Origin: Streptomyces cinnamoneus
GTDB taxonomy: Bacteria; Actinomycetota; Actinomycetes; Streptomycetales; Streptomycetaceae
Assembly (NCBI RefSeq): GCF_002939475.1
Contig: NZ_PKFQ01000001.1
Coordinates: forward strand, 5,887,001 to 5,951,000
Direction: 5' to 3'
DNA length: 64,000 bases
Made by a program: the position numbers and the translations under genes. How positions within the stretch are numbered: position 1 is the stretch's first letter; every line of letters begins with the position of its first letter. Below the pieces are notes generated by a model. It made no database searches, was not told the origin of the DNA, and saw only the letters and a list, made by a program, of their open reading frames with translations. Below, piece by piece: positions 51,634 to 60,525 of this stretch.

Positions 51634-53430
51634 TCAGTTGATGTCGACGGTGTTGCCGGTGATGGTGGTCTTCTGCCCTTCGAGCTTGAGCTCGCCGCCG
51701 CTCTTCACCGTGACGGTGGCGCCCTCCAGCGTCAGCTGCCCGCCGCCACTGCCGGCCGCCGTGACGGTCACCGTGCCGGCTTTGAGGATCAGGGTGCCTG
51801 TCTCGCCCGCGTCGATGGTCAGGGTGCCTTCGCCGCGGCCGTCGAGCGAGACCCGTACGGTCTTCCCCTCTTCTCCCGCCGCGAAGGCGATGGTGGTGTC
51901 CTTCCTGTCGAGGTGGGTGACGAGCTTGCCGTCGCCGCTCAGAAGCCGGACGCCCTGAGGGCCGTCGGTCACACTGAGCAGTTCGAGGCGGTCGCCCGAA
52001 CGGGACGCCAGAGAACTCCTGTTGGCCCGGCCGGTACCGGCGTCGACGAGCGGCAGGCCATGGTCGGTGGGGGCGTCGAGGCCGTTGTAGAGCCCGCCGA
52101 GCACGTACGGCCGGTCCAGGCGCCCGTGCTCGAAGCCGACCAGGACCTCGTCCCCGGCTTCCGGAGCGAAGACGCCGCCGCCACCGGCCCCGCCCCACTG
52201 GACGGTACGGACCCAGTCGGTCACGTAGTCCTGCGACAGCCACGGCAGACGCAGCCGTACGGCACCGCGCTGGCCCTTCCCCGGTTCCTTGATGTCCGTG
52301 ACGACCCCCACCGCCACGCCCGGCGCGCACAGGGGCGGCGGATAGGGCACGACGGGCGGGGGCAGCGGGCCCACCCGGACCACGCTCCGGTAGCCCTGGT
52401 CCCCGTCGAAGACGTGACCGCAGGAAGTGACGGTGTACTTGCCGGTGAACGGCTCACCCACTCCGGCCAGGGCCACCGGTACGCCCGCCCCCAGCTCGGG
52501 GGTGCCCGCGACCTCGGCGGTCAGCATGGCCATCGCGGCCGCCGACTCCGACGCGACCGCGTGGGCCGCCACGTCCACCTGCGGTGCGGTGGTGTGGGCC
52601 CGGCCGCCCACGAGAAGTTCCGGCGCCGGCCCGGGGAAGGCCTTGCCGAGCTGCGCGGGCGTGACGCCCAGGCGCAGCCGTTCGCTGTCGCCCGCACCGG
52701 CCTTCACGGACAGCGCGGCCTTGCTGTCGGGATCCCAGCCCCGGACCTCCACCTCGGCGACCTGTCCCTCGGAAGACACGGTGGCACGCAGCGCCAGCAG
52801 GTTCACCCCCTGCTCCAGGACGAGCGGGCTCCGGTCCGCCCCCGTGCCGGGAGCGGGCGCCGCGTCGGCGGCGGCCGGGCGGCGCATGTGGAGGGTGTTC
52901 CCCTCGACCGTCAGGCGCAGACCGCGCTGGTCGGCGAGGTGGTTCAGCAGCTCCCAGTCGGTCAGGTTGGGCTGGGCCACGTGCGGGATGCGGGTGCGCT
53001 CGGCCTCGACCCGGCCCGTCGTCAGCCCGTGCCGGGAGGCGGCTTCCCGGGCGACCTCGGCCACCGTGGTCTCGACGTAGGCGGCCACCCGCCGCCCTCG
53101 CGCCAGCCGGTGCCCCCGGTCCATGGCCCGTATGGTCGTGAACGTCCCGTCGGCGTCCACCTCGGTCTCCAGCGCCGTGACCTCGCCGTCGAAGATCGGT
53201 GCCCGGGTACGGCGTCGCGCGGCGGCCACCGCCACGGTCACCGGCGCCCCGACGGTGATCCTCAGCGCCGCCAGGAGGCGGTGTTCGGGATCGCGGAACC
53301 GTAAGGTCGCGCGGGCCGGCAGCCCCACCGACGTCTCCACCGAAGCCTCCACCAGCCGTTCCGCCCACTGCTCCGGCAACGGGGAGCCGAAGGCGACGAC
53401 CGGCTCCGCCGCGTAGAGCCGCTCCGTCAT
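51634..53430 (-). CDS. VgrG/gpD-like central spike protein (Pvc8/Cis8-like)
   Basis: 598-residue spike. The N-terminal phage late-control D-like domain covers residues 1-340 (ARATLRFRDPEHRLLAALRI; TDWELLNHLADQRGLRLTVE). A gp5 OB-fold follows (VVTDIKEPGKGQRGAVRLRL; WGGAGGGGVFAPEAGDEVLV). The C-terminal beta-helix has repeats such as GTLTIDAGETGTLILKAGTV and LEGATVTVKSGGELKLEG. ATG 53430 overlaps the LysM gene stop (ATGA). It forms the tip of the tube and may carry effectors. Confidence 0.92.
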   Translation of the reverse strand: MTERLYAAEPVVAFGSPLPEQWAERLVEASVETSVGLPARATLRFRDPEHRLLAALRITVGAPVTVAVAAARRRTRAPIFDGEVTALETEVDADGTFTTIRAMDRGHRLARGRRVAAYVETTVAEVAREAASRHGLTTGRVEAERTRIPHVAQPNLTDWELLNHLADQRGLRLTVEGNTLHMRRPAAADAAPAPGTGADRSPLVLEQGVNLLALRATVSSEGQVAEVEVRGWDPDSKAALSVKAGAGDSERLRLGVTPAQLGKAFPGPAPELLVGGRAHTTAPQVDVAAHAVASESAAAMAMLTAEVAGTPELGAGVPVALAGVGEPFTGKYTVTSCGHVFDGDQGYRSVVRVGPLPPPVVPYPPPLCAPGVAVGVVTDIKEPGKGQRGAVRLRLPWLSQDYVTDWVRTVQWGGAGGGGVFAPEAGDEVLVGFEHGRLDRPYVLGGLYNGLDAPTDHGLPLVDAGTGRANRSSLASRSGDRLELLSVTDGPQGVRLLSGDGKLVTHLDRKDTTIAFAAGEEGKTVRVSLDGRGEGTLTIDAGETGTLILKAGTVTVTAAGSGGGQLTLEGATVTVKSGGELKLEGQKTTITGNTVDIN

Positions 53431-54149
53431 CCGGCGCCTCCCGCGGGGCGCTCCTCCAGGACCGGCAGGACCAGCACCGTGCCCACCGGCACCCGGGCCG
53501 GATCGTCGACGCCGTTGGCCTCGGCGATCGCCCGCCACCTCGTCGGATCGCCGTACGCCTGCCACGCCAGTCCGGCCAGGGTGTCGCCCCCCACCACAAG
53601 ATGGGTGTCCACCGGCCCGTCGGCGCCCGACGTCGGGTTCTGCCGGGGCGTCGCGCCGCCCACCTCCTCCAGGGAGACGGTGCAGGTGGCGCGCAGCGGT
53701 GTCCCGTCGTGCCCGAACCGGGTGTACGCCGCGTCGACCTGCGTCACCAGCGCGAGGAACGCGGTCGTGTGCGAACGCCCCCACTCCAGCCGCACCCAGG
53801 GCGCCGACGCGGGCTTCGCCGTGGCGCTCCGCGCGGTCGGGGCGCAGCAGTCGAGCAGCTTCTCCACCTGGTCCTGCACGCTGGAACGGAAGTCACCCGC
53901 GTCGAGGAACACCTCCAGCGTCAGCGTGCGCGGCTGTGCCCCCACGAACTGTGCCCGGGGCGCCTCCTCGCTCGAGGGCGCCGGGCTGCGGTCCCAGCGG
54001 GCCCGCTTGCCGATCTGGACCCGGTCGGGGTTGAAGTGGAAGCGGACGCGGCCGCGTTCCGGCCCCGGGGCGTTGCCGGTCCCCGTCGGAGGGTCGTAGA
54101 TCACGAGGGCGGCCCGTACCGGCGCGCCTCCCAGGAGCTCGGACAGCAT
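53427..54149 (-). CDS. LysM-containing baseplate hub protein (Pvc7/Cis7-like)
   Basis: 240 residues. The N-terminal CIS tube-like domain reads RVRFHFNPDRVQIGKRARWD and RTLTLEVFLDAGDFRSSVQD. A C-terminal LysM motif (THLVVGGDTLAGLAWQAYGD, PTRWRAIAEANGVDDP) corresponds to gp53-type peptidoglycan-binding folds in contractile tails, where it joins spike and tube. Its stop overlaps the spike gene start. Confidence 0.92.
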   Translation of the reverse strand: MLSELLGGAPVRAALVIYDPPTGTGNAPGPERGRVRFHFNPDRVQIGKRARWDRSPAPSSEEAPRAQFVGAQPRTLTLEVFLDAGDFRSSVQDQVEKLLDCCAPTARSATAKPASAPWVRLEWGRSHTTAFLALVTQVDAAYTRFGHDGTPLRATCTVSLEEVGGATPRQNPTSGADGPVDTHLVVGGDTLAGLAWQAYGDPTRWRAIAEANGVDDPARVPVGTVLVLPVLEERPAGGAG

Positions 54150-54194
54150 GTGGTCCTCTCGACGGTTCGGACGGGCAGGGACGGTTCGGAGGGG

Positions 54195-54626
54195 TCAGAC
54201 GGTGATGCCCAGGAAGCCGTTGTGGGTGATCTCCAAGGTCTCCCGGGCCGGCTGCGACTGGTCCACATCGAACATCGGTCCGCTCCAGCGCACGGGCAGC
54301 ACACCGTCGAGGAGCCACCGCACCAGTGGTCGCCGGTCCGGGCCGAGGGCGACGAGCTGCCCGGGGAGCCGCACCGGTTCGATCACCTGTGCCCGCAGCC
54401 AGGCCCAGACGAGCACGGTCTCCTGTGTCAGCGGCCTGCTGAGGACCACGTTCGTGTAGCGCAGCCGCGTCGGCAGCTGCCACACGTGCCCGTTCGTCCC
54501 GCCCTCGACACGTTCCTCGACGTCCATGGTGCAGCCGAGCCCGTCACAGGCCGTGAAGGAGCCGAGGGCGTGCAGGCCTATGGAGAGCTGGAAGTGGGAA
54601 CTGACGGCGAAGGGTTGGTCCGGCAT
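54195..54626 (-). CDS. Second gp19/tube-type protein (Pvc5-like)
   Basis: 143-residue tube-family protein (SSHFQLSIGLHALGSFTACD; LRYTNVVLSRPLTQETVLVW; ETLEITHNGFLGITV) distinct from the tube gene at 37138. In PVC-type systems a second tube paralogue forms the tube-initiating ring on the spike. Between the LysM gene and the disordered protein gene. Confidence 0.9.
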   Translation of the reverse strand: MPDQPFAVSSHFQLSIGLHALGSFTACDGLGCTMDVEERVEGGTNGHVWQLPTRLRYTNVVLSRPLTQETVLVWAWLRAQVIEPVRLPGQLVALGPDRRPLVRWLLDGVLPVRWSGPMFDVDQSQPARETLEITHNGFLGITV

Positions 54627-54698
54627 GTGCGAGCACTCCGTGGGTCGGGCGGTGCGGCTGCTTCGAGGGCGATGCGTCGGGGCGTCGTCGGCGGGGCG

Positions 54699-56942
54699 TC
54701 AGCGGGGCGGGTAGGTACCCCAGGGGTTGTCCTGGGTCGGCGGTGGAGCCGGTGGTGACTGCGACTGCCACCGCGTCGCCGCGCGGCGCGTCCGCTGGGA
54801 GAACCCGAGGGCCGGAACCACGGCGTCGGCCAGGAGCCCGGCGTGCCGCCGGGCGACCTCCTGAGCGACATCCCGGGCGACGGCCGCGGCGTCCGGTGGG
54901 GCCGGGCTGTGCGCGGTCCGTGGGGCCGAGGTGGGGGCCGGGGCGGATGCGAAGGGGGCCGCGGTGGACGGTTCGCCGGCCGCTGTGCCGGGCGGCCGTT
55001 CGTTCCCGGCGGGGGGCGGGGTGACGAACGGCATGGCGGTGCCGGGTACCTGGGGGAGCGGCTGCCCGACGCCGAGCCGGTGCCGGGGGCCGGCCGGGGG
55101 GAGGGAGCCGGTGGTGGGGCGGGTGTCTCGGTCCCGCCCCTTCTCCGAACCGTGGCCCCGCCCCGGACCCCACGGAGGGTTGGGGCCGGGCGGTTCGCCG
55201 GGGGTGCGTCGGCCGCCGAGCTGCTCCGGGATGCCCGGCGGCGCCGTGAGGGGGAACGCGTCATGGTCCTGCCGGCCCGGGGGGCGACCGGATCTTTGCG
55301 GAGACGTCGCCCGGGTCCTGCTGTGGCCGCCCCGAGGCTCGGCGTGGCCGGAGATGCTCGGGGAGCCGGGACCGGGGACCTCGCTGTGTCCTGCCCGGGC
55401 TCGGGGGTGTTCCGGGTCCCTTGGGGAACCGGGGTTGTCTGCTGCGATGCAGTGGGGTCGGTCCTGGCGGTGCCCCAGGTTCCAAGGAAGGCCGAAGCCG
55501 AGGGCTTCGCCCTGGCTGGGCTGGTCCTGAGGGCGCCCCGGACCCTTTGACGCGCTGGGGCCGTCGGCCGCGCCCTTGTCGGATCGGTGCCGGCGGTGCC
55601 TGCCGCTCGAAGGGAAACGGAGACCAGGGAGATCGCCTTGGCCCGGTCGGTCCGGGTGGTGTCCCAGGACCTCCGGCGGATCAGGGACGTCGGCGCTGCC
55701 CCGGTCAGGTTGGCTTCGGCGGTGCCCGGGGGCCCACGAAGTGCTGGGTGCTTCGGCCCGGTGCGGTTGCGCACGGTGCTCTTCCGGGCCACGGGCCGGC
55801 CCGTGACCGTCCGCTCCGCCTCCGTCCGGACCGTGGCGGTGCAGGAGGCCCTGTCGAGGGGTGACGCCGAGGTCTCCGTCCCGGGCCGGAGAGCCGTGAC
55901 GGTGCCCGAAGCTCCGCAGCAGGGGGGAGCCGGAAGACCCGCCCGGCTCCCCCCGGTCCCCATGGCGTCCCGGCTCTCCGGGTGAGCCCACGTTGTGGGC
56001 TTCGCGGTGGCCGAGGACGTCTCCGTCGCGCGCCGGGTACCTGAGCGCCCCCGGCACGGAGACCTCGCCTGGTCCCCGCGAGTCCTCAGTGGGTACCGGA
56101 CCGGCCGGAGGGCCGGTGACGAACGGCTCACTCCGGATTCTGTCGTCCGCGTCGCGCTCAGGGCTCAGAGGACGGCCGGGCCGTCGGGCGGCCTTGTGCC
56201 GGCCGTGCTCCGCGCTCCCCGGGGCACCGGCTTCGTGGGCTTCGCCCAGGGCCCGTCGGCCCTGATCACGCCCTCGGTCGCTCGCGGGCCCCGGCGTGCG
56301 GGGCTCGGGAGGTACCGCACCCTCCGAGGCGCCGGGCCGGTCGTCGGGCCCGCTCCGGGCTCGTCGGTCCGCGCCGCTTCCCTGCCCCGAGGAGAGGCGG
56401 GGTTCCTCAACGGCTCCGCCCTCATGCCGGGTGCCCACCCCGTGCTCGCCCGATCGTCGGTCGACATGCCTCGCGCCCACCGGGGGAACGGGGGCGAAGT
56501 CCCCGGTTCCGGGTAAGGGCGGGACCGGAGGCGTCACCTCCACTCCCTCCCCCGGCTCCTCGGACCGCGACAGCGCCCCGGCGAGCGGCGGGAGTTCCGC
56601 CAACCCCATCAGAGGAGTGCCATGATCGGCCAGTTCCACTGCCAGCGGCACCCCGCGCGGCAGCAACCGGCCGTCGGCCGTGACGAGCGGCGCCGGGCAC
56701 CAGGCCGCGAGGTCCTGCCGGAAGGCGCCGAGTCCGCAGGGGAGCGGCACCGGCATGCGCAACAGCCCGACGGGCGCGACGACACGCCAGTCCGCACCTG
56801 GCGGAGGCCCTGGCGGAGCCCCCGCAGCCGGGGAGGCCGGGGCCCGGTCGGGCACCGGGTCCGTACGCCGTGCCCGCCGCCACCGTCCCGGCTTGGAAGG
56901 GCGCAACGCGTTCAACCCCTTCAACACACCCACCCCACTCAC
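54699..56942 (-). CDS. Long disordered Pro/Gly/Arg/His-rich eCIS protein
   Basis: 747 residues. Residues 1-130 have some conserved look (WRVVAPVGLLRMPVPLPCGL; PRGVPLAVELADHGTPLMGL). Residues 140-640 are extremely low in complexity, rich in P, G, R, D, H and S, with loose repeats (GDLGVTPRQGLLHRHG; PGSADVPDPPEVLGHHPDRPG-like). A short helical end (DAAAVARDVAQEVARRHAGL) follows. GTG 56942 overlaps the upstream 52-aa gene stop (GTGA). No known domain. Genes in this place in other Streptomyces eCIS loci carry similarly variable, disordered proteins. Opposite frames are open too, so the exact ORF deserves care, but coupling and context support it. Confidence 0.6.
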   Translation of the reverse strand: MSGVGVLKGLNALRPSKPGRWRRARRTDPVPDRAPASPAAGAPPGPPPGADWRVVAPVGLLRMPVPLPCGLGAFRQDLAAWCPAPLVTADGRLLPRGVPLAVELADHGTPLMGLAELPPLAGALSRSEEPGEGVEVTPPVPPLPGTGDFAPVPPVGARHVDRRSGEHGVGTRHEGGAVEEPRLSSGQGSGADRRARSGPDDRPGASEGAVPPEPRTPGPASDRGRDQGRRALGEAHEAGAPGSAEHGRHKAARRPGRPLSPERDADDRIRSEPFVTGPPAGPVPTEDSRGPGEVSVPGALRYPARDGDVLGHREAHNVGSPGEPGRHGDRGEPGGSSGSPLLRSFGHRHGSPARDGDLGVTPRQGLLHRHGPDGGGADGHGPARGPEEHRAQPHRAEAPSTSWAPGHRRSQPDRGSADVPDPPEVLGHHPDRPGQGDLPGLRFPSSGRHRRHRSDKGAADGPSASKGPGRPQDQPSQGEALGFGLPWNLGHRQDRPHCIAADNPGSPRDPEHPRARAGHSEVPGPGSPSISGHAEPRGGHSRTRATSPQRSGRPPGRQDHDAFPLTAPPGIPEQLGGRRTPGEPPGPNPPWGPGRGHGSEKGRDRDTRPTTGSLPPAGPRHRLGVGQPLPQVPGTAMPFVTPPPAGNERPPGTAAGEPSTAAPFASAPAPTSAPRTAHSPAPPDAAAVARDVAQEVARRHAGLLADAVVPALGFSQRTRRAATRWQSQSPPAPPPTQDNPWGTYPPR

Positions 56943-57097
56943 CGCCCCTCACTGATGGAGGAGTTGATCCGTGCGATCTCACGCACCCACGCGCGCCGCT
57001 CCGCGTGCGGCAGGGTGAGGATGTCCTTGTACGCCCAGTGGAAGTGGTAGGCGATGTAGGCGCTCTCCTCTCGGAGCCGGCGCTCCGGGTGCGTCAT
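56939..57097 (-). CDS. 52-residue eCIS small protein (DUF6760-like)
   Basis: Begins with ATG at 57097, overlapping the stop of the chaperone-like gene (ATGA), and ends at TGA 56939-56941. It reads LREESAYIAYHFHWAYKDIL, then HAERRAWVREIARINSS. YIAYHFHW followed by RxxWVxEIxxIN is characteristic of a short family found in phage-tail-like clusters (DUF6760 in my recollection). It is wedged with 4-nt overlaps on both sides, strong evidence that it is translated. Confidence 0.85.
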   Translation of the reverse strand: MTHPERRLREESAYIAYHFHWAYKDILTLPHAERRAWVREIARINSSISEGR

Positions 57098-57489
57098 GCT
57101 TCCCCCAGGCGGCCGCCCGAGGCCGGCCCGGGCAGGGCGAAGCTGGTCCCGCAGGAGGGACAGGCGACGGCGCCGTGGCTGGAGTCCAGGCCGTTGATGC
57201 GCCGGTAGAGGTCCTGGAGATAGGCGAGGTCCTTGGCGAAGAGCTGCTCCACCACGCCCGCGTGGACCTCGCTCACGGTCCCCAGCCGCGTGATGACGAG
57301 GCTGAGGAGGATCACCCCCAGATAGGCGGGGTTCTCCCTGACCCGCTGGTCGATCAGGGGCGACAACTCGTCACGCGCCGTGGCGAGCCGCATGGCGCCC
57401 TGGCGGTGCACAGTGCCCGCGGCATCCACATAGCCGTGGGGGAGTTGGAAGTCGTACTCGGTGCGCAGCGGTGAATCGTTCTCGGGCAT
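57094..57489 (-). CDS. Tail-assembly chaperone-like protein with C-terminal zinc ribbon
   Basis: 131 residues. EYDFQLPHGYVDAAGTVHRQ and MRLATARDELSPLIDQRVRE, then YLGVILLSLVITRLG are typical of phage tail assembly chaperones (gp41/gpE-like). A C-terminal CPSCGTSF suggests a partial zinc ribbon. It is followed by the 52-aa gene in an ATGA overlap. Upstream, a strong hairpin separates it from the propeller genes. Confidence 0.82.
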   Translation of the reverse strand: MPENDSPLRTEYDFQLPHGYVDAAGTVHRQGAMRLATARDELSPLIDQRVRENPAYLGVILLSLVITRLGTVSEVHAGVVEQLFAKDLAYLQDLYRRINGLDSSHGAVACPSCGTSFALPGPASGGRLGEA

Positions 57490-57545
57490 GGTGGGGGCGC
57501 GTTCCTCCGTCTGTACCGAGAGATGCGGGCATGTGTCCGCCGGAG

Positions 57546-57575
57546 CCCGGTTCCCGCCCGAGGGCGGGAACCGGG
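57546..57575 (-). terminator. 14-bp perfect stem-loop in front of the chaperone-like gene
   Basis: CCCGGTTCCCGCCC (57546-57559) pairs perfectly with GGGCGGGAACCGGG (57562-57575) around GA, i.e. a 13-bp stem with a tetraloop. It lies in the 108-bp gap after the 518-residue propeller gene (-). It probably terminates or attenuates transcription from the propeller genes into the structural operon. Confidence 0.7.
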
Positions 57576-57597
57576 AGGGCCGGTCAGTAGGCGGCCG

Positions 57598-59154
57598 TCA
57601 CTGGATGTTCTGTTCGAGCAGCAGGCTCACCGGGGTCTTCGCCACCCAGACCCGTACGGCGAACACGTCGGCCTTGTCACCGGCCGTCAGCACGGGGGAT
57701 GTGGCGGAACCATCGGCTTCGCCGGTCACCTTGGCGGTGTCCACTCCGCCGGGGAACGTCGCCGCGCCCTCGTCGCGGATCTTGAAGGTGACTTCGGCGC
57801 CCGGCACGGGACTGCCGTCCTTGTCCTCCACGATGACCTTCATCGGCTCGTCGAAGGACTTCCCCGGGGATACGGTCTGTCCGGCACCCGAGACATAGCG
57901 GACGTGGTGTGCGGCACCCACCGGCGGGGTGACGGTCAGCCGGGAGAAGGAGGCGACGGCCTTGGTCTCCGTCCAGCGGGCGGTGACGACGCAGGGGCCT
58001 TCCTTGAGCGCCTTGAGCAGCGAGCTCGTGGCGGCGCCCAACTGCTCGCCCTCCGTACCGGTGTAGCGGGTCTCCGCCGGTTTGTCGTTCTCGAAGACGG
58101 CCGAGCCGCCCTCCACGGAGAACTCGATCCGCTGTCCGGCCACCGGCGTTCCGTCCAGCTGGACGGCCTTGACCACGAGGGCGTCGGCGAAGCGCCGGCC
58201 GACGACGGTCGACTGGGCGTCCCCGGACACGACGGCCAGCCGGTACCGGGACACGCGCCGCAACGCCTGCCTGCCGGAGAGCGCGGCCCACAACCGGCTG
58301 TCGGCGGACATGGCCAGCCCCGAGGGCCGCGAGCCGTCACCGGTGGAGATCACGGCAGCCCTCGCCTCTCCCGGCAGGACGTAGCCGATGGCGTCGCCCT
58401 CGGGGCCGGCGAACCAGAGGGTACCGTCCGCGGTCGCCTTCTGGCGGCGTGCGGGACAGGGGGAGTCGACGCGCGTGAGCAGACCGTCCCCGACGCCGTA
58501 CTTGTAGATCTCGTTGTCCGGGGTGGCCACCCATACGGTGTCGCCCGACGGCGTGACGGCCAGATCCCGTGGCTCGACGCCGATGGTGACGGCGGGGGAG
58601 AAGGCGCCGGTGTGGGCGTCGTAGCGCACCAGCGACCTGCCCCCGGGTGAACTGAGCCAGTACCGGGTCGGCTCGCGTTCCGATACGGCCACTCCGTGCA
58701 GGCCGTCGGGGTAGGTCAGTGAAGTCGACATGACGCCACCGGAGTTGATGAAAACCAGCCGGCTCCGGTCGGACAGCACCGCGACGATACGGTCCCATCC
58801 CTCACGGCTTTTGGCGAGCACCATGGAGTGGCATTCCCGCCCGCTGTCCAGGGGGTGGGTCTGGTAGTGGCCGTTGTTGTCGCACTTGACGAAGACGGCC
58901 GCGCTCTGCCCCGAGAGGAAGGTCCACACGCCGTGGCCGGGCCAGGCGACCAGGGAGTTCGCGGTACCCGCGAAGCCCGGTCCCGGGGTGAAGACGGTGT
59001 TGCTCCAGGGGCTTCGGGGCTCGAAGCGGCCGATCGCGCCCTCCGCCGTCACGAACCACAGGTTCTGGTCGTCGCTCTGCCACGCCAGGTCGACGGCGGC
59101 CGTGTTGATGGGGAACTCGTCGGTGTTGCCGAGGGGGATCGTTGGGGCTGCCAT
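57598..59154 (-). CDS. Propeller/Ig-like protein of the eCIS locus, copy A
   Basis: 518 residues. The N-terminal 320 residues form a beta-propeller (PINTAAVDLAWQSDDQNLWF; RDLAVTPSGDTVWVATPDNE; PSGLAMSADSRLWAALSGRQ). The C-terminal 190 residues contain two Ig-like (Big_1/invasin-type) domains (FADALVVKAVQLDGTPVAGQ; MKVIVEDKDGSPVPGAEVTF). No signal peptide. It resembles copy B (59209) in layout. A fibre or adhesive role for the particle is plausible. Confidence 0.8.
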   Translation of the reverse strand: MAAPTIPLGNTDEFPINTAAVDLAWQSDDQNLWFVTAEGAIGRFEPRSPWSNTVFTPGPGFAGTANSLVAWPGHGVWTFLSGQSAAVFVKCDNNGHYQTHPLDSGRECHSMVLAKSREGWDRIVAVLSDRSRLVFINSGGVMSTSLTYPDGLHGVAVSEREPTRYWLSSPGGRSLVRYDAHTGAFSPAVTIGVEPRDLAVTPSGDTVWVATPDNEIYKYGVGDGLLTRVDSPCPARRQKATADGTLWFAGPEGDAIGYVLPGEARAAVISTGDGSRPSGLAMSADSRLWAALSGRQALRRVSRYRLAVVSGDAQSTVVGRRFADALVVKAVQLDGTPVAGQRIEFSVEGGSAVFENDKPAETRYTGTEGEQLGAATSSLLKALKEGPCVVTARWTETKAVASFSRLTVTPPVGAAHHVRYVSGAGQTVSPGKSFDEPMKVIVEDKDGSPVPGAEVTFKIRDEGAATFPGGVDTAKVTGEADGSATSPVLTAGDKADVFAVRVWVAKTPVSLLLEQNIQ

Positions 59155-59208
59155 TCTGGTGCTCCCTCCGGAGAGGCGGGATGAACCGCAGGTGTCGATG
59201 CCGGACCG

Positions 59209-60525
59209 CTAGCCCTGGGTGATCCTCAGAGTCGTGGTCGCGTGCGGCTCGGTATTGCCCAGGCCGACGCTCAGGACCGCCACTTCCTCGATCAGCCCTG
59301 CCGACACGGGTGGCACGGCGACACGGCCGAGCTGGTCGGTCAGGATCACGCGTTCCTTGGACCCGTCGTCGAAAGTCGCCCCGTCCGCCTCGATGCGGCA
59401 GGTGAGCGGAATGCCCGGTACGGGGTGGCCGTTGGAGACGTACTCCACGATGAGCGGATGCTCGACGTGATCCTTCATGTGCAGCTCGGACTTGCCCTGG
59501 TGCACCACCTGGGTCCGGCCGGCGAGGGAAGCGCCACCGTAAGGAGGCGGCGGCACGGAGTACTTGCCGAAGGACTTGTTCGTGGGGTTCGTGTACCAGA
59601 GTTCCCCGTTGGTGCCGACGCAGAGCCCCTTCGCGCCACCGCCGTTGGGGAGGCTCACCAAGGAACCCGGACCCGGCTGATGGCGGTCGATCTCGTGCAG
59701 TCCCTTGCTGGAAGCCACCCACACCTTGTCGTTCGTGTAGAACACCAGCTGTTGCGGCACCGCGTCGCCCAGGGACACGGTACGAGAGGTGCCTTCCGTG
59801 ATGTCGTAGCGGACGACCTGGTTGGGGTTGGTGGCGGTGAACCAGACCGCCTCGGTGTCGGCGATGATGTAGAAGGGCTTCTGCTCGGGGCTGTCGAGAA
59901 TCTCGACCCTCTCCCATGCCGTCTGCCCGGGGGAGCGTCGGTAGAGGCCGTTCTCGTTCCTGACGGGGCTGGTGGTCTGCTTCTGGCCCGTGGCCCAGTA
60001 GGTGTGGGTCTTTTTGTCGTCCGCGGTCGTGACGGCCACATCCCACAGCCATGTGCTCCGGCCGATGGGCATCTTGTCGTAGGAGCCACCCTGGGCCGGG
60101 ACGGGGAGGATGCCGACGTAGCTGTGCTGCGGTTCGGCGAACAGCAGGCTGTAGCTGACGTTGGGATTGCTCGGAGTGCCCTTGTCGGTCGTCCGGAGCT
60201 TGATACTCTCCGCCTGGGCGTCCGGCTCCAGGGGGTATGCGGTCACCGGGTAATTCCCGTAGGTCTCCATCACCAGGATGGGGTCCCGCTTGGCGGGCGA
60301 CGCCATCCAGATCCGTTGGTTCTCGGATACCGGGTCCTTCATGACCCCGGCCGTGAGGTCGTACTCCCCGGTGGCGATCGATTGAGCACTGTTGGGGTCA
60401 TTGGGATTGATCTTGACGACGGTCCTGCTGTTCGTGGTGATCCACAAGTATCGCTTGTTTCCCACGGCCACCGAATGCGGCGTCTTGTTGAGACTGAACT
60501 CCTGGATACTGGCGATGTCCGCCAT
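59209..60525 (-). CDS. Propeller/Ig-like protein of the eCIS locus, copy B
   Basis: 438 residues beginning IQEFSLNKTPHSVAVGNKRY. Propeller-like strands cover about 1-330 (YLWITTNSRTVVKINPNDPN; GLCVGTNGELWYTNPTNKSF) and one Ig-like domain follows (EYVSNGHPVPGIPLTCRIEA; RVILTDQLGRVAVPPVSAGL). The same design as copy A, 54 bp downstream, suggests tandem duplication and divergence. It is the first gene of the - strand group, with its promoter in the 484-bp divergent gap. No catalytic residue is evident. Confidence 0.8.
   Translation of the reverse strand: MADIASIQEFSLNKTPHSVAVGNKRYLWITTNSRTVVKINPNDPNSAQSIATGEYDLTAGVMKDPVSENQRIWMASPAKRDPILVMETYGNYPVTAYPLEPDAQAESIKLRTTDKGTPSNPNVSYSLLFAEPQHSYVGILPVPAQGGSYDKMPIGRSTWLWDVAVTTADDKKTHTYWATGQKQTTSPVRNENGLYRRSPGQTAWERVEILDSPEQKPFYIIADTEAVWFTATNPNQVVRYDITEGTSRTVSLGDAVPQQLVFYTNDKVWVASSKGLHEIDRHQPGPGSLVSLPNGGGAKGLCVGTNGELWYTNPTNKSFGKYSVPPPPYGGASLAGRTQVVHQGKSELHMKDHVEHPLIVEYVSNGHPVPGIPLTCRIEADGATFDDGSKERVILTDQLGRVAVPPVSAGLIEEVAVLSVGLGNTEPHATTTLRITQG

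Noticed and set aside
54578..56131. Alternative long - strand frame (517 codons) in the region of the disordered eCIS protein
   Set aside because: Even more Arg/Pro/Ser-rich and not coupled to neighbours. The GTG 56942 frame has GTGA coupling and a more structured N- and C-terminus, though certainty is limited.
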